Positions 49,259 to 59,475 are shown, counted from the stretch's first letter. The stretch is DNA of 64,000 nucleotides from Methylocystis sp. KS32 (GCA_002862095.1 PHSQ01000003.1:248001-312000), one strand, 5' to 3'. The notes: a model not told the origin generated them from the letters alone. Made by a program: numbers and translations.

Positions 49259-50659
49259 TCAGGCGACAGGCTCGATCTGAACGAGTTGCGGACCGGGCGT
49301 CGTCAAATCTGTGTGACCGTCGCTGGCGAAAGTTTGGCGCCAGCTTTCGGGGTTTGGTTCGTGCGCTTGCGCGATGAAGATATTTCCGATCGCAAAAATG
49401 AGATTTCTGCTTCCCCGATAGCCGACTGTCACTTCATGCGCGGCGCCCAGCCTGTCGAAAGTTGGTAGGCCAAGGCGATAGAGAGGAGCGCCCAGACGCT
49501 CCGCCGCCTGGCGGCCATGCGCATGGGTGATGAGGAGATCGGCGTCGCCAGCGCGTTGTTCGAGATCCTCGAGATCGCCGATGAGAACCTCGTTGCTTGG
49601 GAACTTCGCGAGCAGGGGCGAGGAGGTCGTCGTCACTGCGGCGACGATTTCGGCGCCCATTTCCCTGAGGAAGGAGCCGACGCTCCAAAGCAGATCTGGC
49701 TCCGCGCCAATGGCGATGCGTTTGGCTCCGAAGTGAAAATGCCCGTCGAGCATGGCGTCGACCAACTGGCCGCGCTGGCGTCGAAGTTTGAGGGGCGCGG
49801 GACGCCCGCTGATTTTTGACAGGAAACTGACAAAGGCGTCATTCGCGGCGAGGCCAGTGAGGCGATCGAACAGCGCGAAAGGAACGCCGGCTCTGGCTTC
49901 AAGAGCTACCGCGGCGTCGCGCATCTGCTCCCCTATCGCGAGCGTCCAGCCCGCCTTGCCCATTTCTCCGATATCGGCGCGGCTGACGCCGCCGAGCGTG
50001 GTCGGCGTAAAATCCTCGGGAATATGGCCGTCGAGAGAGCCGGAGAGGTCGGGAAGAAAAATCGGCTGGAGACCAAAACATTCGATTACGTCGCGCAATT
50101 CGTCGATATCTCCGGGAGTCAAATGACATCCGGCCAGAACATTGACCTTTTGCGGGGCTTTTTGCGGCGGCGTCTCATATCGAGGAACGAATTCTTCGAC
50201 GAGCTTCGTCACAGCCTTGGCGAAGCCGTCCTGAAAAGCATCCTTGAAGTCCGGAGTCGAGACATAGACGATGCCAAGATCGGCAAGCTCGGGGTGTCGT
50301 TTACGGAATAGTTTGAGATAGCCGTCGACATCGTCGCCCTTGGTTTCGGTCACGCCGGTTGAGCATATGCCGATGACCTGCGGATTCGCGCGCTTGACGA
50401 TATTGAGGATCGATTGTTCGATATTGTCGAGCCCGCCAAGAATCGTCGCCACTTCGTTCATCGCCGTCGTCTGCAACGGAATGGCTTCACGAAAATGACG
50501 CACGAAAAGAACGAGCCCGAAGGAGGTGCAGCCCTGTGAGCCATGCAAGACGGGCATACATCCCGCCACGCCCATGAAGGCGAGCGCGCCGCCGATGGGC
50601 TGACTCATCTTCAGCGGATTGACCGTGCAGGCCTTCTTGGATTGCGTCACTAGCGCCAT
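49259..50659 (-). CDS. nifN: FeMo-co scaffold subunit NifN
   Basis: A 466-residue NifN, homologous to NifK. Seen are KACTVNPLKMSQPIGGALAF, GVAGCMPVLHGSQGC, the ICSTGVTETKGDDV segment, and FDRLGAAHEVTVGYRG near the end. It pairs with NifE as the scaffold on which NifB-co matures to FeMo-co. It starts 7 bases after the nifE stop. Confidence 0.95.
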   Translation of the reverse strand: MALVTQSKKACTVNPLKMSQPIGGALAFMGVAGCMPVLHGSQGCTSFGLVLFVRHFREAIPLQTTAMNEVATILGGLDNIEQSILNIVKRANPQVIGICSTGVTETKGDDVDGYLKLFRKRHPELADLGIVYVSTPDFKDAFQDGFAKAVTKLVEEFVPRYETPPQKAPQKVNVLAGCHLTPGDIDELRDVIECFGLQPIFLPDLSGSLDGHIPEDFTPTTLGGVSRADIGEMGKAGWTLAIGEQMRDAAVALEARAGVPFALFDRLTGLAANDAFVSFLSKISGRPAPLKLRRQRGQLVDAMLDGHFHFGAKRIAIGAEPDLLWSVGSFLREMGAEIVAAVTTTSSPLLAKFPSNEVLIGDLEDLEQRAGDADLLITHAHGRQAAERLGAPLYRLGLPTFDRLGAAHEVTVGYRGSRNLIFAIGNIFIAQAHEPNPESWRQTFASDGHTDLTTPGPQLVQIEPVA

Positions 50660-50666
50660 GACATCC

Positions 50667-52337
50667 TCACGCCGCTATCGAAGCAGGAATGGCGCCAGCG
50701 CCCGCTTTTTCACCTAGGATTGCGGCGATTTTCTCTTGGCATCCGCCGCAGCCGGTTCCCGCGCCAAGCTCCGCGCCGACGGCCGCAACGCTATCGAGAT
50801 TCTTCGAAGCGATCGCGTCCTCGATTGCGCCAAGACTGACATCGCGGCATGAACAAATCTTCCGCGCGCGGCGATGCGCCTCGGCCTTTTCAGGGTCCGC
50901 CGCGAGCGAGGCAGCTTCGGCTTCGATCGCTTTCGTGGCGCGCTCTTCCCAACTGGTTTCTTCCCATGGCGCGGGCAGGCGAACCTGGGCCCAAACGGGG
51001 TTGGAGAGCGCCTTGTCGATCTCCGCGACGAGTTCGACCATGCCTTCGTAACCGGCGTAGGCGTGGTGTCTCTCCTGATTAATGTCCAGCCAGGGCATCT
51101 TCGCCTTAAGCGCGACGAACTGCGAACGGCCACCCGACAGCATGATGTCGGCGCGCGCTTCCTTGAGCATTTTGTACATTTCACGCGGGGTCATGTCGTC
51201 GATCATATGGGCGTCCTGGCCCATCAATTCCTTGATGCGCTCTTTGTCTTCTTTGGTCGACTTCTTGACGCTGGTGCCGGCGATTTCCATTCCCGCTTCC
51301 TGAAGCGCGGCCACGACCGACCAGGACTTCACGCCGCCGGTGATCAGAAGCACCCTTTTGCCGGTCAGTCTCGCCGTGTAGGGCGCGATGCGTTCCCAGG
51401 CCCGCACTTCCTCGCGCGCGATCACCGCTTCCGTGCGCGCCATCAATTCCTGTGGCGCGCCACGTTCGATCAGCAGCCGCGATATTTCGCGCAGACTGTC
51501 GGACATGTCGCCGATGCCATAGAAGGAGCCTTCGAAGAAGGGTATGCCATAGCGTTCCTCCATCTTTCGTGCGACATTGATCATCGCCTTGGAGCACACC
51601 ATCATGGCGGCGCGCGCGCGATGAGAGGAGGCGACTTCGCGATATTTGGCGTCGCCGGAAATGCAGGCGAGGATACGAATGCCGAGTTCGTCGAGCAACG
51701 GCTTCACCTGCCACAATTCGCCGGCGAGATTATATTCGCCAATGATATTGATGTCGTATGGCGTGGTGTATTCTGGCTCCATGGTGCCGATGACGTAATC
51801 AAGTATCGCTTCGCCGGCGAGCTTGTTGCCGAGATTCTTCGGCCCGACGAAGCCCGGAGAAATGACAGGAACCACCGGCTTGTTGAACTTGGCGGCGGCG
51901 GCCTTGCAAACCGCTTCGATGTCGTCCCCGGTCATGGCCGGCACGCAGGTCTGATAAACGAACACGGCCGGAGGGTCGTATTTGTCGACGATTTCCTTGA
52001 TGGACTTGAACAGCCGTTTCTCGCCGCCGAAGACGACATCGTTCTCGCCGATGTCGGTGGTGAAGCCAGTGCGATAGAGACTGGAGTCAGAACTCTTCGC
52101 GCCCCGATTGTCCCAGCTGTTTCCTTCGCAGGCGATGGGGCCGTGAACGAGATGCGCGACGTCGGTGATGGGCTGAAGCGCGATCTTCGCGCCGTCGAAT
52201 GCGCAACCGCCGGCGGCGGCGCCCGGCGCGAGCTGCTTGGTGCAGCCTTTCTTTCTCTCCTTTTCGGATTTGCCTTGATTCTTGCCGCAACCCGGTTCGT
52301 TGAACACGTCCTGAATTTTATTCGCCAGAGTGGTCAT
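50667..52337 (-). CDS. nifE: FeMo-co scaffold subunit NifE with a C-terminal BFD-like [2Fe-2S] domain
   Basis: A 556-residue protein from ATG 52337, preceded by AAGGAG seven bases upstream; an earlier ATG (52352) is less well placed. Residues about 1-475 are NifE, homologous to NifD ([45 protein letters not shown]). The C-terminal tail carries Cys495, Cys497, Cys530 and Cys533 (CSC ... CGGC) in a bacterioferritin-associated-ferredoxin (BFD) type domain, like the centre of NifU. Standard NifE is about 475 residues. The tail may supply electrons or a cluster during cofactor maturation; that is inference. Confidence 0.94.
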   Translation of the reverse strand: MTTLANKIQDVFNEPGCGKNQGKSEKERKKGCTKQLAPGAAAGGCAFDGAKIALQPITDVAHLVHGPIACEGNSWDNRGAKSSDSSLYRTGFTTDIGENDVVFGGEKRLFKSIKEIVDKYDPPAVFVYQTCVPAMTGDDIEAVCKAAAAKFNKPVVPVISPGFVGPKNLGNKLAGEAILDYVIGTMEPEYTTPYDINIIGEYNLAGELWQVKPLLDELGIRILACISGDAKYREVASSHRARAAMMVCSKAMINVARKMEERYGIPFFEGSFYGIGDMSDSLREISRLLIERGAPQELMARTEAVIAREEVRAWERIAPYTARLTGKRVLLITGGVKSWSVVAALQEAGMEIAGTSVKKSTKEDKERIKELMGQDAHMIDDMTPREMYKMLKEARADIMLSGGRSQFVALKAKMPWLDINQERHHAYAGYEGMVELVAEIDKALSNPVWAQVRLPAPWEETSWEERATKAIEAEAASLAADPEKAEAHRRARKICSCRDVSLGAIEDAIASKNLDSVAAVGAELGAGTGCGGCQEKIAAILGEKAGAGAIPASIAA

Positions 52338-52476
52338 CTTGGACTCCTTCATGGCCACCGCTTCCCACGGGAACCTCGATGGGTGTCCCGCGCCGCGGTC
52401 GACCGGGACGATGTGACTCTTCTCGGGGCCGGCTTCGCGACCGCCAGGCGCGAGCGCCCGGCGGCCATGGCTTCGA

Positions 52477-54036
52477 TTAGCGAATGATGTCGAAGCTATA
52501 GTCGGATTTGGCGACGACATTGGTGTTACGGTCGATCTCGTCGAAGATTTTATCCAGAATCCAGACCAGAACGTTCATCGCGCCCTGATAGCCCCACACC
52601 GGATAACGATGGTAATGGTGGCGGTCGAAGATCGGGAAGCCGATGCGGATCAAAGGCGTTCCGGTGTCGCGCTCGAGATATTTTCCGTAGGTGTTTCCGA
52701 TCAGGAAGTCGACCGGCTCCGTGAACAACAGGGAACGCATGTGCCAGAGATCCTTGCCGGCGTAGACATGACAGTCCTTGCCGAAGGGCGAGCTGGCGAG
52801 CAGCTTCTCGGTCTTTTCGGCCCAGGCCTTTCCGCCGTTGGTCGAGAGCACATGAACGGGCTCGGCGCCAAGCTCGAGCAGAAAGGCGGTCAAGCCGAGG
52901 CAGAGATCGGGATCGCCGTAGATCGCGAATTTCTTGCCATGGATATGGGCGGCGGAGTCGGCGATTGCGTCGACGAGGCGTCCGCGTTCCTTTGTGAGCT
53001 CCTCGGAAATCGGCTTGCCCGAGATGCGGGAGATCGCCATCAGGAATTCGTCGGTTCCATTGACTCCGATGGGATGGTTGAAGGCGACCGTGTCCTGGCC
53101 ATGATTAGCGATCAAGGGCAGGGTTTTTTCGGTGCAGTATTGCTGCATCGAAATGGTCGCCCTGGCGTGGATCGCATTGGCGGCGTCCTCGAGCGTGGTG
53201 CCGCCGTCATACATGCGGAACTCACCGTCGGTCGGGGTATCCCACACGTCGCTGTTGTCGCCGAAGATGGTGTATTCGACGCCCATGGAGTTGAAAATGC
53301 GCTTGATCTCGCGGATATTGCCGACGGTGTACCCGTCGAAGCCCCCGATGAAGTTAATCTTTTCGTTGGCGACGCGTTCGAGTTTCGGCGCCGTGCCAGC
53401 CTTTCCGTCCCAGAAATGTTCGACGATGCCCTTCATGACATTGTCGTATCCGGTAATATGGCTACCGACGAAGGCGGGCGTATGCGCGAAAGGAACGTCG
53501 TATTCCTGCGGCACCGAACCCTTCTCCTTCGAGGTTTTGATGAAAGCGTTGAGGTCGTCGCCAATGACTTCCGCCATGCAGGTGGTGGAGACGGAAATCA
53601 TCTTCGGCTTATACATATTGTAAGTGTTGGCGAGGCCGTCGATCATGTTGTTGAGGCCGCCGAACACCGCCGCGTCCTCGGTCATCGAGGAGGAGACGCA
53701 CGAGGTCGGCTCCTTGAAGTGACGCGAGAAGTGCGAACGGTAATAGGCCACGCAGCCCTGCGAGCCATGCACGAAGGGAATCGTCTTTTCGAAGCCGAGC
53801 GAAGCGAACACAGCGCCGAGCGGCTGGCAGGCCTTAGCGGGATTGACGGTCAGAGCCTCGCGAGCGAAATTCTTTTCGCGATATTCTTCCGTCTTGGTCC
53901 ATTCGCGCACCCGCTCCAGTTCGGGGTCCGGTACGGGGTTTTCGAAATTCTTCTTCTTGTTCTCGAACATCTCCTTGTATTCCGGTTGGCGGAACAGGTT
54001 AAAATGGTCGAGGACGTTGTCCGCGTTCTGTGGCAT
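52477..54036 (-). CDS. nifK: Nitrogenase MoFe protein beta chain NifK
   Basis: A 519-residue NifK. The P-cluster cysteines Cys70, Cys95 and Cys153 fall at the same positions as in Azotobacter (in [18 protein letters not shown] and [12 protein letters not shown]). With NifD it forms the MoFe protein that reduces N2. ATG 54036 gives the expected N-terminus. It is separated from nifD by a 68-base gap with a strong hairpin, and from nifE by 139 bases without a recognisable promoter. Confidence 0.98.
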   Translation of the reverse strand: MPQNADNVLDHFNLFRQPEYKEMFENKKKNFENPVPDPELERVREWTKTEEYREKNFAREALTVNPAKACQPLGAVFASLGFEKTIPFVHGSQGCVAYYRSHFSRHFKEPTSCVSSSMTEDAAVFGGLNNMIDGLANTYNMYKPKMISVSTTCMAEVIGDDLNAFIKTSKEKGSVPQEYDVPFAHTPAFVGSHITGYDNVMKGIVEHFWDGKAGTAPKLERVANEKINFIGGFDGYTVGNIREIKRIFNSMGVEYTIFGDNSDVWDTPTDGEFRMYDGGTTLEDAANAIHARATISMQQYCTEKTLPLIANHGQDTVAFNHPIGVNGTDEFLMAISRISGKPISEELTKERGRLVDAIADSAAHIHGKKFAIYGDPDLCLGLTAFLLELGAEPVHVLSTNGGKAWAEKTEKLLASSPFGKDCHVYAGKDLWHMRSLLFTEPVDFLIGNTYGKYLERDTGTPLIRIGFPIFDRHHYHRYPVWGYQGAMNVLVWILDKIFDEIDRNTNVVAKSDYSFDIIR

Positions 54037-54065
54037 TTGAGTTCCCCTTGTCGATCCATGAGCCG

Positions 54066-54090
54066 GCTCGCTCTCTTCGAGAGAGCGAGC
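54066..54090 (-). other. Hairpin between nifD and nifK
   Basis: A perfect 10-bp stem GCTCGCTCTC / GAGAGCGAGC with a five-base loop sits in the nifD-nifK gap. There is no T-run, so it is not a terminator. Such hairpins are commonly RNA processing or stability elements; that role is inferred here. Confidence 0.6.
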
Positions 54091-54104
54091 GGTCTTTCTG
54101 GTGA

Positions 54105-55571
54105 TCAGGCGGCCCAGGGGGCCTTGGCGAATTTCCAAACCGGCGAATTGATCGCCATGTCCATGTCGCGCGCGAATATCGCGAAGCCGTCATAGCCGTG
54201 GTAGGGACCGGAATAATCCCAGCTGTGCATCTGACGGAAAGGCACGCCCATCTTCTGGAAGACGTATTTTTCCTTGATGCCGGAGCCGACTAGATCGGGC
54301 TGAATCTTCTCGACGAATTTCTCGAATTCGTAGCCGGTCACGTCGTCGTAGATCAGCGTGCCGTCCTTCACATAGTGGGTCGTGCGCTGATAATCGTCGT
54401 TATGGCCAAATTCGTAGCCTGTGCCGATGATCTCCATGCCGAGGTCTTCGTATGCGCCGATGACATGGCGCGGACGTAGGCCGCCGACATAAAGCATGAC
54501 CTTCTTGCCTTCGAGACGCGGGCGGTATTTGGCGATCACAGCGTCCATCAACGGTTGATATTTGGCGATGACGGCCTCGGCGCCTTCCTTGATCGTGTCG
54601 TCGAAGTGGCTCGCGATCTTGCGCAATGACTCCGCAATCTTGGACGGTCCGAAGAAGTTGTATTCGATCCACGGAATGCCATATTTCTCTTCCATGTGCC
54701 GCGAGATATAATTCATGGAGCGGTAGCAATGGAGGACGTTGAGCTTGGCGCGCGGAGTCGCTTCCAGTTCCGCGATGGTGCCGTCGCCAGACCATTGCGA
54801 AACGACGCGCAAACCCATTTCCTCCAGCAGGATGCGAGACGACCATGCGTCGCCGCCAATATTGTAATCTCCGATAATGGCGACATCATAGGGCGAGGGC
54901 TCGAATCGGGCCGCCTTGCCTTCCTGCTTGTCGAAAACCCAGTCGCGGATCGAGTCGTTGGCGATATGATGTCCGAGCGATTGCGAGACGCCGCGGAATC
55001 CCTCGCAGCGAACCGGAACGATGGTCTTGCCCTCGTATTCCTTGGACTTCGCCTTTGAGACAGCCTCGATGTCGTCGCCGATAAGGCCGATCGGGCATTC
55101 GGACTGGACGGAGATGCCCTTGTTCAGCGGGAACAGGTCCTGAATCTCGTCGATGATCTTGGCGAGCTTCTTGTCGCCGCCAAACACAATGTCCTTCTCC
55201 TGGAAATCCGAGGTGAATTGCATCGTGCCGAAAGTGTCGACGCCAGTGGTGCCGATATAATAATTGCGCCGGGAGGCCCAGGAATACTGGCCACAGCCGA
55301 CCGGGCCGTGGCTGATGTGGATCATGTCCTTGATCGGACCCCACACCACGCCCTTCGATCCGGCGTAGGCGCAACCGCGAATGGTCATGACGCCGGGGAT
55401 GGACTTGATGTTGGACTTAACGCCGCAGTCCGGCTTGCCTTCTTCGAAGGCGCCAAGATGCTTGGCGCGGCGTTTGGCGGTTTTCTCGGGATAGACTTCA
55501 AGAACCTCCTTGATGAGTTCCTTGTTTCTAGCCTTGAGTTCTTCAATGGTTTCAGCAGCAGCCACGCTCAT
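54105..55571 (-). CDS. nifD: Nitrogenase MoFe protein alpha chain NifD
   Basis: A 488-residue NifD. FeMo-co ligands are Cys282 (VLHCYRSM) and His449 ([10 protein letters not shown]). The P-cluster cysteines are Cys67 (IRGCAYAG), Cys93 (GPVGCGQY) and Cys159 ([12 protein letters not shown]). All match the molybdenum enzyme, not the V or Fe-only forms. It lies 65 bases after nifH, with two short tandem hairpins between them. Confidence 0.98.
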   Translation of the reverse strand: MSVAAAETIEELKARNKELIKEVLEVYPEKTAKRRAKHLGAFEEGKPDCGVKSNIKSIPGVMTIRGCAYAGSKGVVWGPIKDMIHISHGPVGCGQYSWASRRNYYIGTTGVDTFGTMQFTSDFQEKDIVFGGDKKLAKIIDEIQDLFPLNKGISVQSECPIGLIGDDIEAVSKAKSKEYEGKTIVPVRCEGFRGVSQSLGHHIANDSIRDWVFDKQEGKAARFEPSPYDVAIIGDYNIGGDAWSSRILLEEMGLRVVSQWSGDGTIAELEATPRAKLNVLHCYRSMNYISRHMEEKYGIPWIEYNFFGPSKIAESLRKIASHFDDTIKEGAEAVIAKYQPLMDAVIAKYRPRLEGKKVMLYVGGLRPRHVIGAYEDLGMEIIGTGYEFGHNDDYQRTTHYVKDGTLIYDDVTGYEFEKFVEKIQPDLVGSGIKEKYVFQKMGVPFRQMHSWDYSGPYHGYDGFAIFARDMDMAINSPVWKFAKAPWAA

Positions 55572-55594
55572 GGCGAAAATCCTTTTTGCTGGGG

Positions 55595-55622
55595 GCGTCC
55601 AGACGCGAGGGCGTCCAGACGC
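55595..55622 (-). repeat. Tandem hairpin repeat between nifH and nifD
   Basis: The 12-base palindrome GCGTCCAGACGC occurs twice (55595-55606 and 55611-55622), 16 bases apart. Each copy can fold on itself. It lies just after nifH, where many diazotrophs carry a stem-loop that stabilises nifH mRNA and gives more NifH than NifDK; that role is inferred. Confidence 0.55.
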
Positions 55623-55636
55623 GCTATGGTTGGCGA

Positions 55637-56599
<963 letters not shown>

Positions 56600-56681
56600 T
56601 TACGACCAAGCCGGCGTCGGGGCCGCGTCTCTCTTGCGAGAGAAAAACGTTCGTGGCCGTCCGCCTTGCGCTGGAGGTATC

Positions 56682-56696
56682 GCAAGGGCCATGCCA
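56682..56696 (-). promoter_or_regulatory. Sigma-54 promoter of nifHDK
   Basis: On the minus strand the sequence is TGGCAT, five bases, TTGC: GG and GC ten bases apart. It lies about 150 bases upstream of nifH. A short hairpin TCTCTC-TTGC-GAGAGA (56628-56643) lies in the predicted leader. A NifA site is 59 bases further upstream. Confidence 0.88.
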
Positions 56697-56754
56697 CGAC
56701 CTTAAACAGTAGTAACAAGTTGAAAATAAAAGCTAAAAATAAATTGTCTCGGAC

Positions 56755-56770
56755 TGTGTAAAAGCCGACA
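56755..56770. promoter_or_regulatory. NifA upstream activator sequence for nifH
   Basis: An exact TGT-N10-ACA site, TGT at 56755-56757 and ACA at 56768-56770, about 60 bases upstream of the nifH -24 element. It lies between nifH and the divergent receiver-like gene and could serve both, although no good sigma-54 promoter is seen for the latter. Confidence 0.82.
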
Positions 56771-56870
56771 TCCATGCGTGGAAACTAACGAAGCTGGAAC
56801 AGCGCGCGCTCATCCTTGCGAGGCATGGCGTTTGCTTCGTGTAGAACGCAGTTTTTTGGGCGGGGCGAAC

Positions 56871-57266
56871 ATGCAGATTGGCGTGGAGACATCGAAGGCG
56901 GTCGATAACAAGCGGATTTTCGTCATCGACGAAGACGAAATCATGCGGGCGGCTATGCAGTTTATGCTGCACGACGAGAACGAAACCCACGAAGCGCCGA
57001 GTCTCGATTGGGCTTACAACAAAGCGAGAGACTGGCCGCCCGATCTCGTCGTCCTCGCCGAGGCGATTGTGCGCAGGCGAGGGTTCGAGATATTCGACGC
57101 AATGCGCGAGAATCTGTGCGGGGCGAAGATTCTGGTGATCGCCGAGGCTTCAACCGACGGCTTCGCCAAACAATGTCTCGCGGACGGCGCGGATGGCGTG
57201 CTTATCAAGCCGCTGACGATCGAATTCATGCGTCGGAAAGTGGATGTGCTGTTGGGACGTCGTTAA
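56871..57266 (+). CDS. Degenerate receiver-domain protein divergent from nifH
   Basis: A 131-residue single receiver domain (CheY/FixJ-N fold). Present are the acidic pocket Asp20-Glu21-Asp22 (IFVIDEDE) and Lys103 in LIKPL. At the usual phospho-Asp place the sequence is PDLVVLAEAIV, so Ala63 replaces the acceptor, with Glu64 next to it. No output domain follows. It therefore cannot be phosphorylated in the normal way and may act by binding. It is divergent from nifHDK with a NifA site between. A role in nif regulation is only suggested by position. Confidence 0.8.
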   Translation: MQIGVETSKAVDNKRIFVIDEDEIMRAAMQFMLHDENETHEAPSLDWAYNKARDWPPDLVVLAEAIVRRRGFEIFDAMRENLCGAKILVIAEASTDGFAKQCLADGADGVLIKPLTIEFMRRKVDVLLGRR

Positions 57267-57274
57267 ATATTCAT

Positions 57275-57306
57275 AAAAAAAGCTCCAGCCTAATCGGGGC
57301 TGGAGT
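57275..57306. terminator. Bidirectional terminator between convergent genes
   Basis: An 8-bp stem CTCCAGCC (57283-57290) / GGCTGGAG (57298-57305) is flanked by seven A on the left and a T-rich stretch on the right. It can stop the + strand receiver-like gene and the - strand ferredoxin gene that ends at 57321. Confidence 0.75.
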
Positions 57307-57320
57307 TTGGTTTCGTTTAA

Positions 57321-57653
57321 TCAGAGACTAGGCGCGATGATCAGCCGCTCGACCGGGACGCCCTCCACGAAATGAGATTGGACGATTTCCTCTATGTCCG
57401 CCTCGGTTCGCGGCGCATACCAAATTCCCTGCGGATAGACCACCATCAGGGGGCCGGCTCGGCAAAAGCCAAGGCAGCCCGTCGCGGACATGGCGACCTC
57501 GGGCATTGGCCTCGCTCCCAGCAGCGCCTGGAGACGATCCCAAAGCGGCTTGGCGCCGGAGCTCATGCAGCTTCCACGCGGATGTCCCGGCGGACGCTGC
57601 TGAAAGCAGGCGAAAACATGATATTTAAACACCATTGGGAGGTCTTCGAGCAT
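57321..57653 (-). CDS. Thioredoxin-fold [2Fe-2S] ferredoxin
   Basis: A 110-residue protein from ATG 57653, which has AAGGGA at good spacing; ATG 57635 is an alternative. Cysteines are arranged as C-x12-C (FACFQQRPPGHPRGSC) and C-x3-C (ATGCLGFCRAGP), the pattern of thioredoxin-like [2Fe-2S] ferredoxins such as the Azotobacter Shethna protein I and the NuoE fold. It ends VERLIIAPSL. Together with its place at the end of the nif set this suggests an electron carrier for nitrogenase or cofactor assembly. Confidence 0.88.
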   Translation of the reverse strand: MLEDLPMVFKYHVFACFQQRPPGHPRGSCMSSGAKPLWDRLQALLGARPMPEVAMSATGCLGFCRAGPLMVVYPQGIWYAPRTEADIEEIVQSHFVEGVPVERLIIAPSL

Positions 57654-57691
57654 TTGATGTCCCTTGTTGACGATCCCGCAGCCACCCTTGG

Positions 57692-58597
57692 TCAGACAAA
57701 CGCCGGCGATTCGATTGAGACGTTGAGACCCGTGAGGCCCGAGACGAATTCCGCGAGCGGAGCGTCTATGCGCAGGATGTTCTGCTCTTGCAGGAATTTG
57801 GATTCGTTCTTGGTGAGTGGACCTTCGATCACCGCCCAATGCCGATCGGACGAGCGCTTCATGATCTGGCGCGCAAAGCTGCGCTCGATCTGAGTCGCGA
57901 AGCGGCAGCCAAGAAACAGAAAGCTGCGTCCTTTGCGGATGATCTGCGCCGCTTCGGGAATCGGCGTTTGAATGTCGATCTCCGTCAGGACCTCGACATA
58001 GTCGGAGTCTGAAATGATGTAATTGGCGTTCGGCGCAACGGAGCCGAGCGGCTCGTATAGCAGGGTCTCCCATTGCAAAGTCTCCGGTGGCGCCTCGGCT
58101 GGAGCCTTTGCCCCCGAGCCGTCGAGAATGCGCTTTCCGCCGGGAACATGCGAGCCGTCGGGACGGAAGTAGTGCGCCCATTCGCCAAAATGTTCGGCCT
58201 GACTGACGCCTTGCACGAGCCCCCATGACGCGCGTTCCTGGAAGGCCTGTTGCGGCAGATCGTCGTACCAGGCGTTCACCAGCAGTTTGAGTTTCGGGCG
58301 CGAGGCTAGCCAGTGATGCAGCATCGTGGGCGCGGCCTTCATCGAAAAGGCTTCGTTCATCGCCGCGACGAGCGTTTTGCGATGTTTGAAGTTCTCGATA
58401 TATTGCGCCGCCGCCGTTAGATTATGCCGGATTTTATGCGGCACGGTCGCCTTGGCTGTCAGGCGAACCACGAGTTCTTCCGCCGAGGCCGGTATCTCCG
58501 GCTCCGGCGGCAATCGCAACACGCCGGGGCCAAGATAAGGAATGACGTCTCCGCGTTCGAACGCGGCGCCGATTTCACCGAGCATGAGCCCCTCCAT
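57692..58597 (-). CDS. SIR2-like domain protein in the nif region
   Basis: A 301-residue protein with a Rossmann-type SIR2_2-like start (FERGDVIPYLGPGVLRL), a later LKLLVNAWYDDLPQQAF block in the place of the sirtuin NAD-site Asn-Asp region, and a C-terminal RSFLFLGCRFATQIERSFARQIM motif typical of SIR2-like NAD-binding proteins. The zinc Cys pairs of true sirtuins are missing. Such domains bind or cleave NAD; here the place between nif ferredoxin genes argues for a nitrogenase-linked task. ATG 58585 is another possible start. Function unknown. Confidence 0.75.
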   Translation of the reverse strand: MEGLMLGEIGAAFERGDVIPYLGPGVLRLPPEPEIPASAEELVVRLTAKATVPHKIRHNLTAAAQYIENFKHRKTLVAAMNEAFSMKAAPTMLHHWLASRPKLKLLVNAWYDDLPQQAFQERASWGLVQGVSQAEHFGEWAHYFRPDGSHVPGGKRILDGSGAKAPAEAPPETLQWETLLYEPLGSVAPNANYIISDSDYVEVLTEIDIQTPIPEAAQIIRKGRSFLFLGCRFATQIERSFARQIMKRSSDRHWAVIEGPLTKNESKFLQEQNILRIDAPLAEFVSGLTGLNVSIESPAFV

Positions 58598-58612
58598 TTT
58601 CCAATGCGCGCT

Positions 58613-58828
58613 TCATTGTAGGGCGGTGGCCTTCAATGCGGCGATATCTTCCGCGGAAACGCGAAACACGCCGCGGCCTCCTGAAAGCGCTTGGAAAGCA
58701 GAGCCGAATGAGCCCGCGAGCTTCACGTACCATTGTTGCGCTGAGAGGCTCGGGGGACGTTCGCCGATCTCGTTAACGGTCCCATCGGGTGCGAAGCGCA
58801 CATGGATGATGATTACGTTTGTAGCCAT
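58613..58828 (-). CDS. Small unknown protein of the nif region
   Basis: A 71-residue protein: NVIIIHVRFAPDGTVNEIGE, then SAQQWYVKLAGSFGSAFQAL and FRVSAEDIAALKATAL. It looks like a small alpha/beta protein. It directly precedes the SIR2-like gene (15 bases) and is probably co-transcribed. I recognise no named family; similar small proteins occur in alphaproteobacterial nif clusters. Confidence 0.65.
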   Translation of the reverse strand: MATNVIIIHVRFAPDGTVNEIGERPPSLSAQQWYVKLAGSFGSAFQALSGGRGVFRVSAEDIAALKATALQ

Positions 58829-58909
58829 AATCTATTTTCCTTTCTCGATCTTGGAGAGAGCGGGATGCCCCGCTCCCGCTGCGTGGTGAGCGAGTTCGGC
58901 AGCGGCCTC

Positions 58910-59050
58910 GTCAATGCGAGCAACGAAGCGACGACGCAATCCAGGGGCCGTAGAGCGGCTGTGGGACCGTTTCCAGCTTTCTCGAGAGCACGAAGAGGCA
59001 CAACGGACTGCCGTTATTCCTGGATTGCTTTTCTTCGATCGCAATGGCGG
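58910..59050. repeat. Copy of the dispersed palindromic repeat
   Basis: CAATGCGAGCAACGAAGCGA and CGCAATCCAGGGGCC (about 58913-58950) with CCTGGATTGC and GATCGCAATGGCGGGGAGC near 59022-59055 form a long, broken palindrome of the family seen at 36670. The 58829-59111 gap holds no gene and separates two transcription blocks of the nif region. Confidence 0.65.
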
Positions 59051-59111
59051 GGAGCTTCGCAATGAAATTCCCCTTTTACCGTCGCGGCCTATGCTTTATG
59101 ACGCGGAAGAA

Positions 59112-59417
59112 CTAGAACCCTGAATCAAATCCGAGCAGTTCGACTGTTACATCGTCGGCGCCGAACAATGCCTGGCAGGCGAGTCTCGATTTCGAACCCA
59201 CGCCAACGATCGTGTCGAGTTTGTCGTTTTCCGCGCGTTGCATTTTCGACAAGCTCTTGCGTCCTTGCTGAACGAAAAGATGACATCCACCGCATTGGGC
59301 TTCGCCGCCGCATTTGCTGACGATCTTTTCTCCTGCGGCGATGATCGCGTCGAGCAGGCGACTGCCTGGTTCGGCTTGGATTGTCTTTCCTGACGGCATG
59401 ATTGTGAGTGTCGGCAT
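59112..59417 (-). CDS. [2Fe-2S] plant-type ferredoxin
   Basis: A 101-residue ferredoxin. The cluster motif is KCGGEAQCGGCHLFV plus the distant Cys in RLACQALFG, so the spacing is C-x5-C-x2-C-xn-C. It resembles FdxC (ferredoxin IV) of Rhodobacter nif regions. ATG 59417 begins the first strand (PTLTIMPSGKT). A sigma-54-like sequence lies 44 bases upstream. Confidence 0.88.
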   Translation of the reverse strand: MPTLTIMPSGKTIQAEPGSRLLDAIIAAGEKIVSKCGGEAQCGGCHLFVQQGRKSLSKMQRAENDKLDTIVGVGSKSRLACQALFGADDVTVELLGFDSGF

Positions 59418-59460
59418 TTTTCTTTCCCCGATTGTCGGAATCAACCGCTTTGTTGCGTGA

Positions 59461-59475
59461 GCAAGTTTCGATCCA
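59461..59475 (-). promoter_or_regulatory. Possible sigma-54 promoter of the ferredoxin gene
   Basis: On the minus strand the sequence is TGGATC, five bases, TTGC, with GG and GC exactly ten bases apart, 44 bases before the ferredoxin start. The C of TGGCAC is missing and no TGT-N10-ACA site was found nearby, so this is weaker than the nifH and iscA promoters. Confidence 0.45.

Noticed and set aside
50874..52487. 537-codon open frame antisense to nifE (and similar ones opposite nifK)
   Set aside because: Mirror frames of strongly conserved nif genes; no protein family motif.
56821..56850. Sigma-54 promoter for the receiver-like gene
   Set aside because: TGGC and TTGC pieces are present but their spacing is wrong for -24/-12 elements.
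57692..58597. SIR2-like protein as part of an anti-phage defence system
   Set aside because: Neighbours on both sides are nif ferredoxins and small nif proteins, and no helicase, Argonaute or other defence partner is present.
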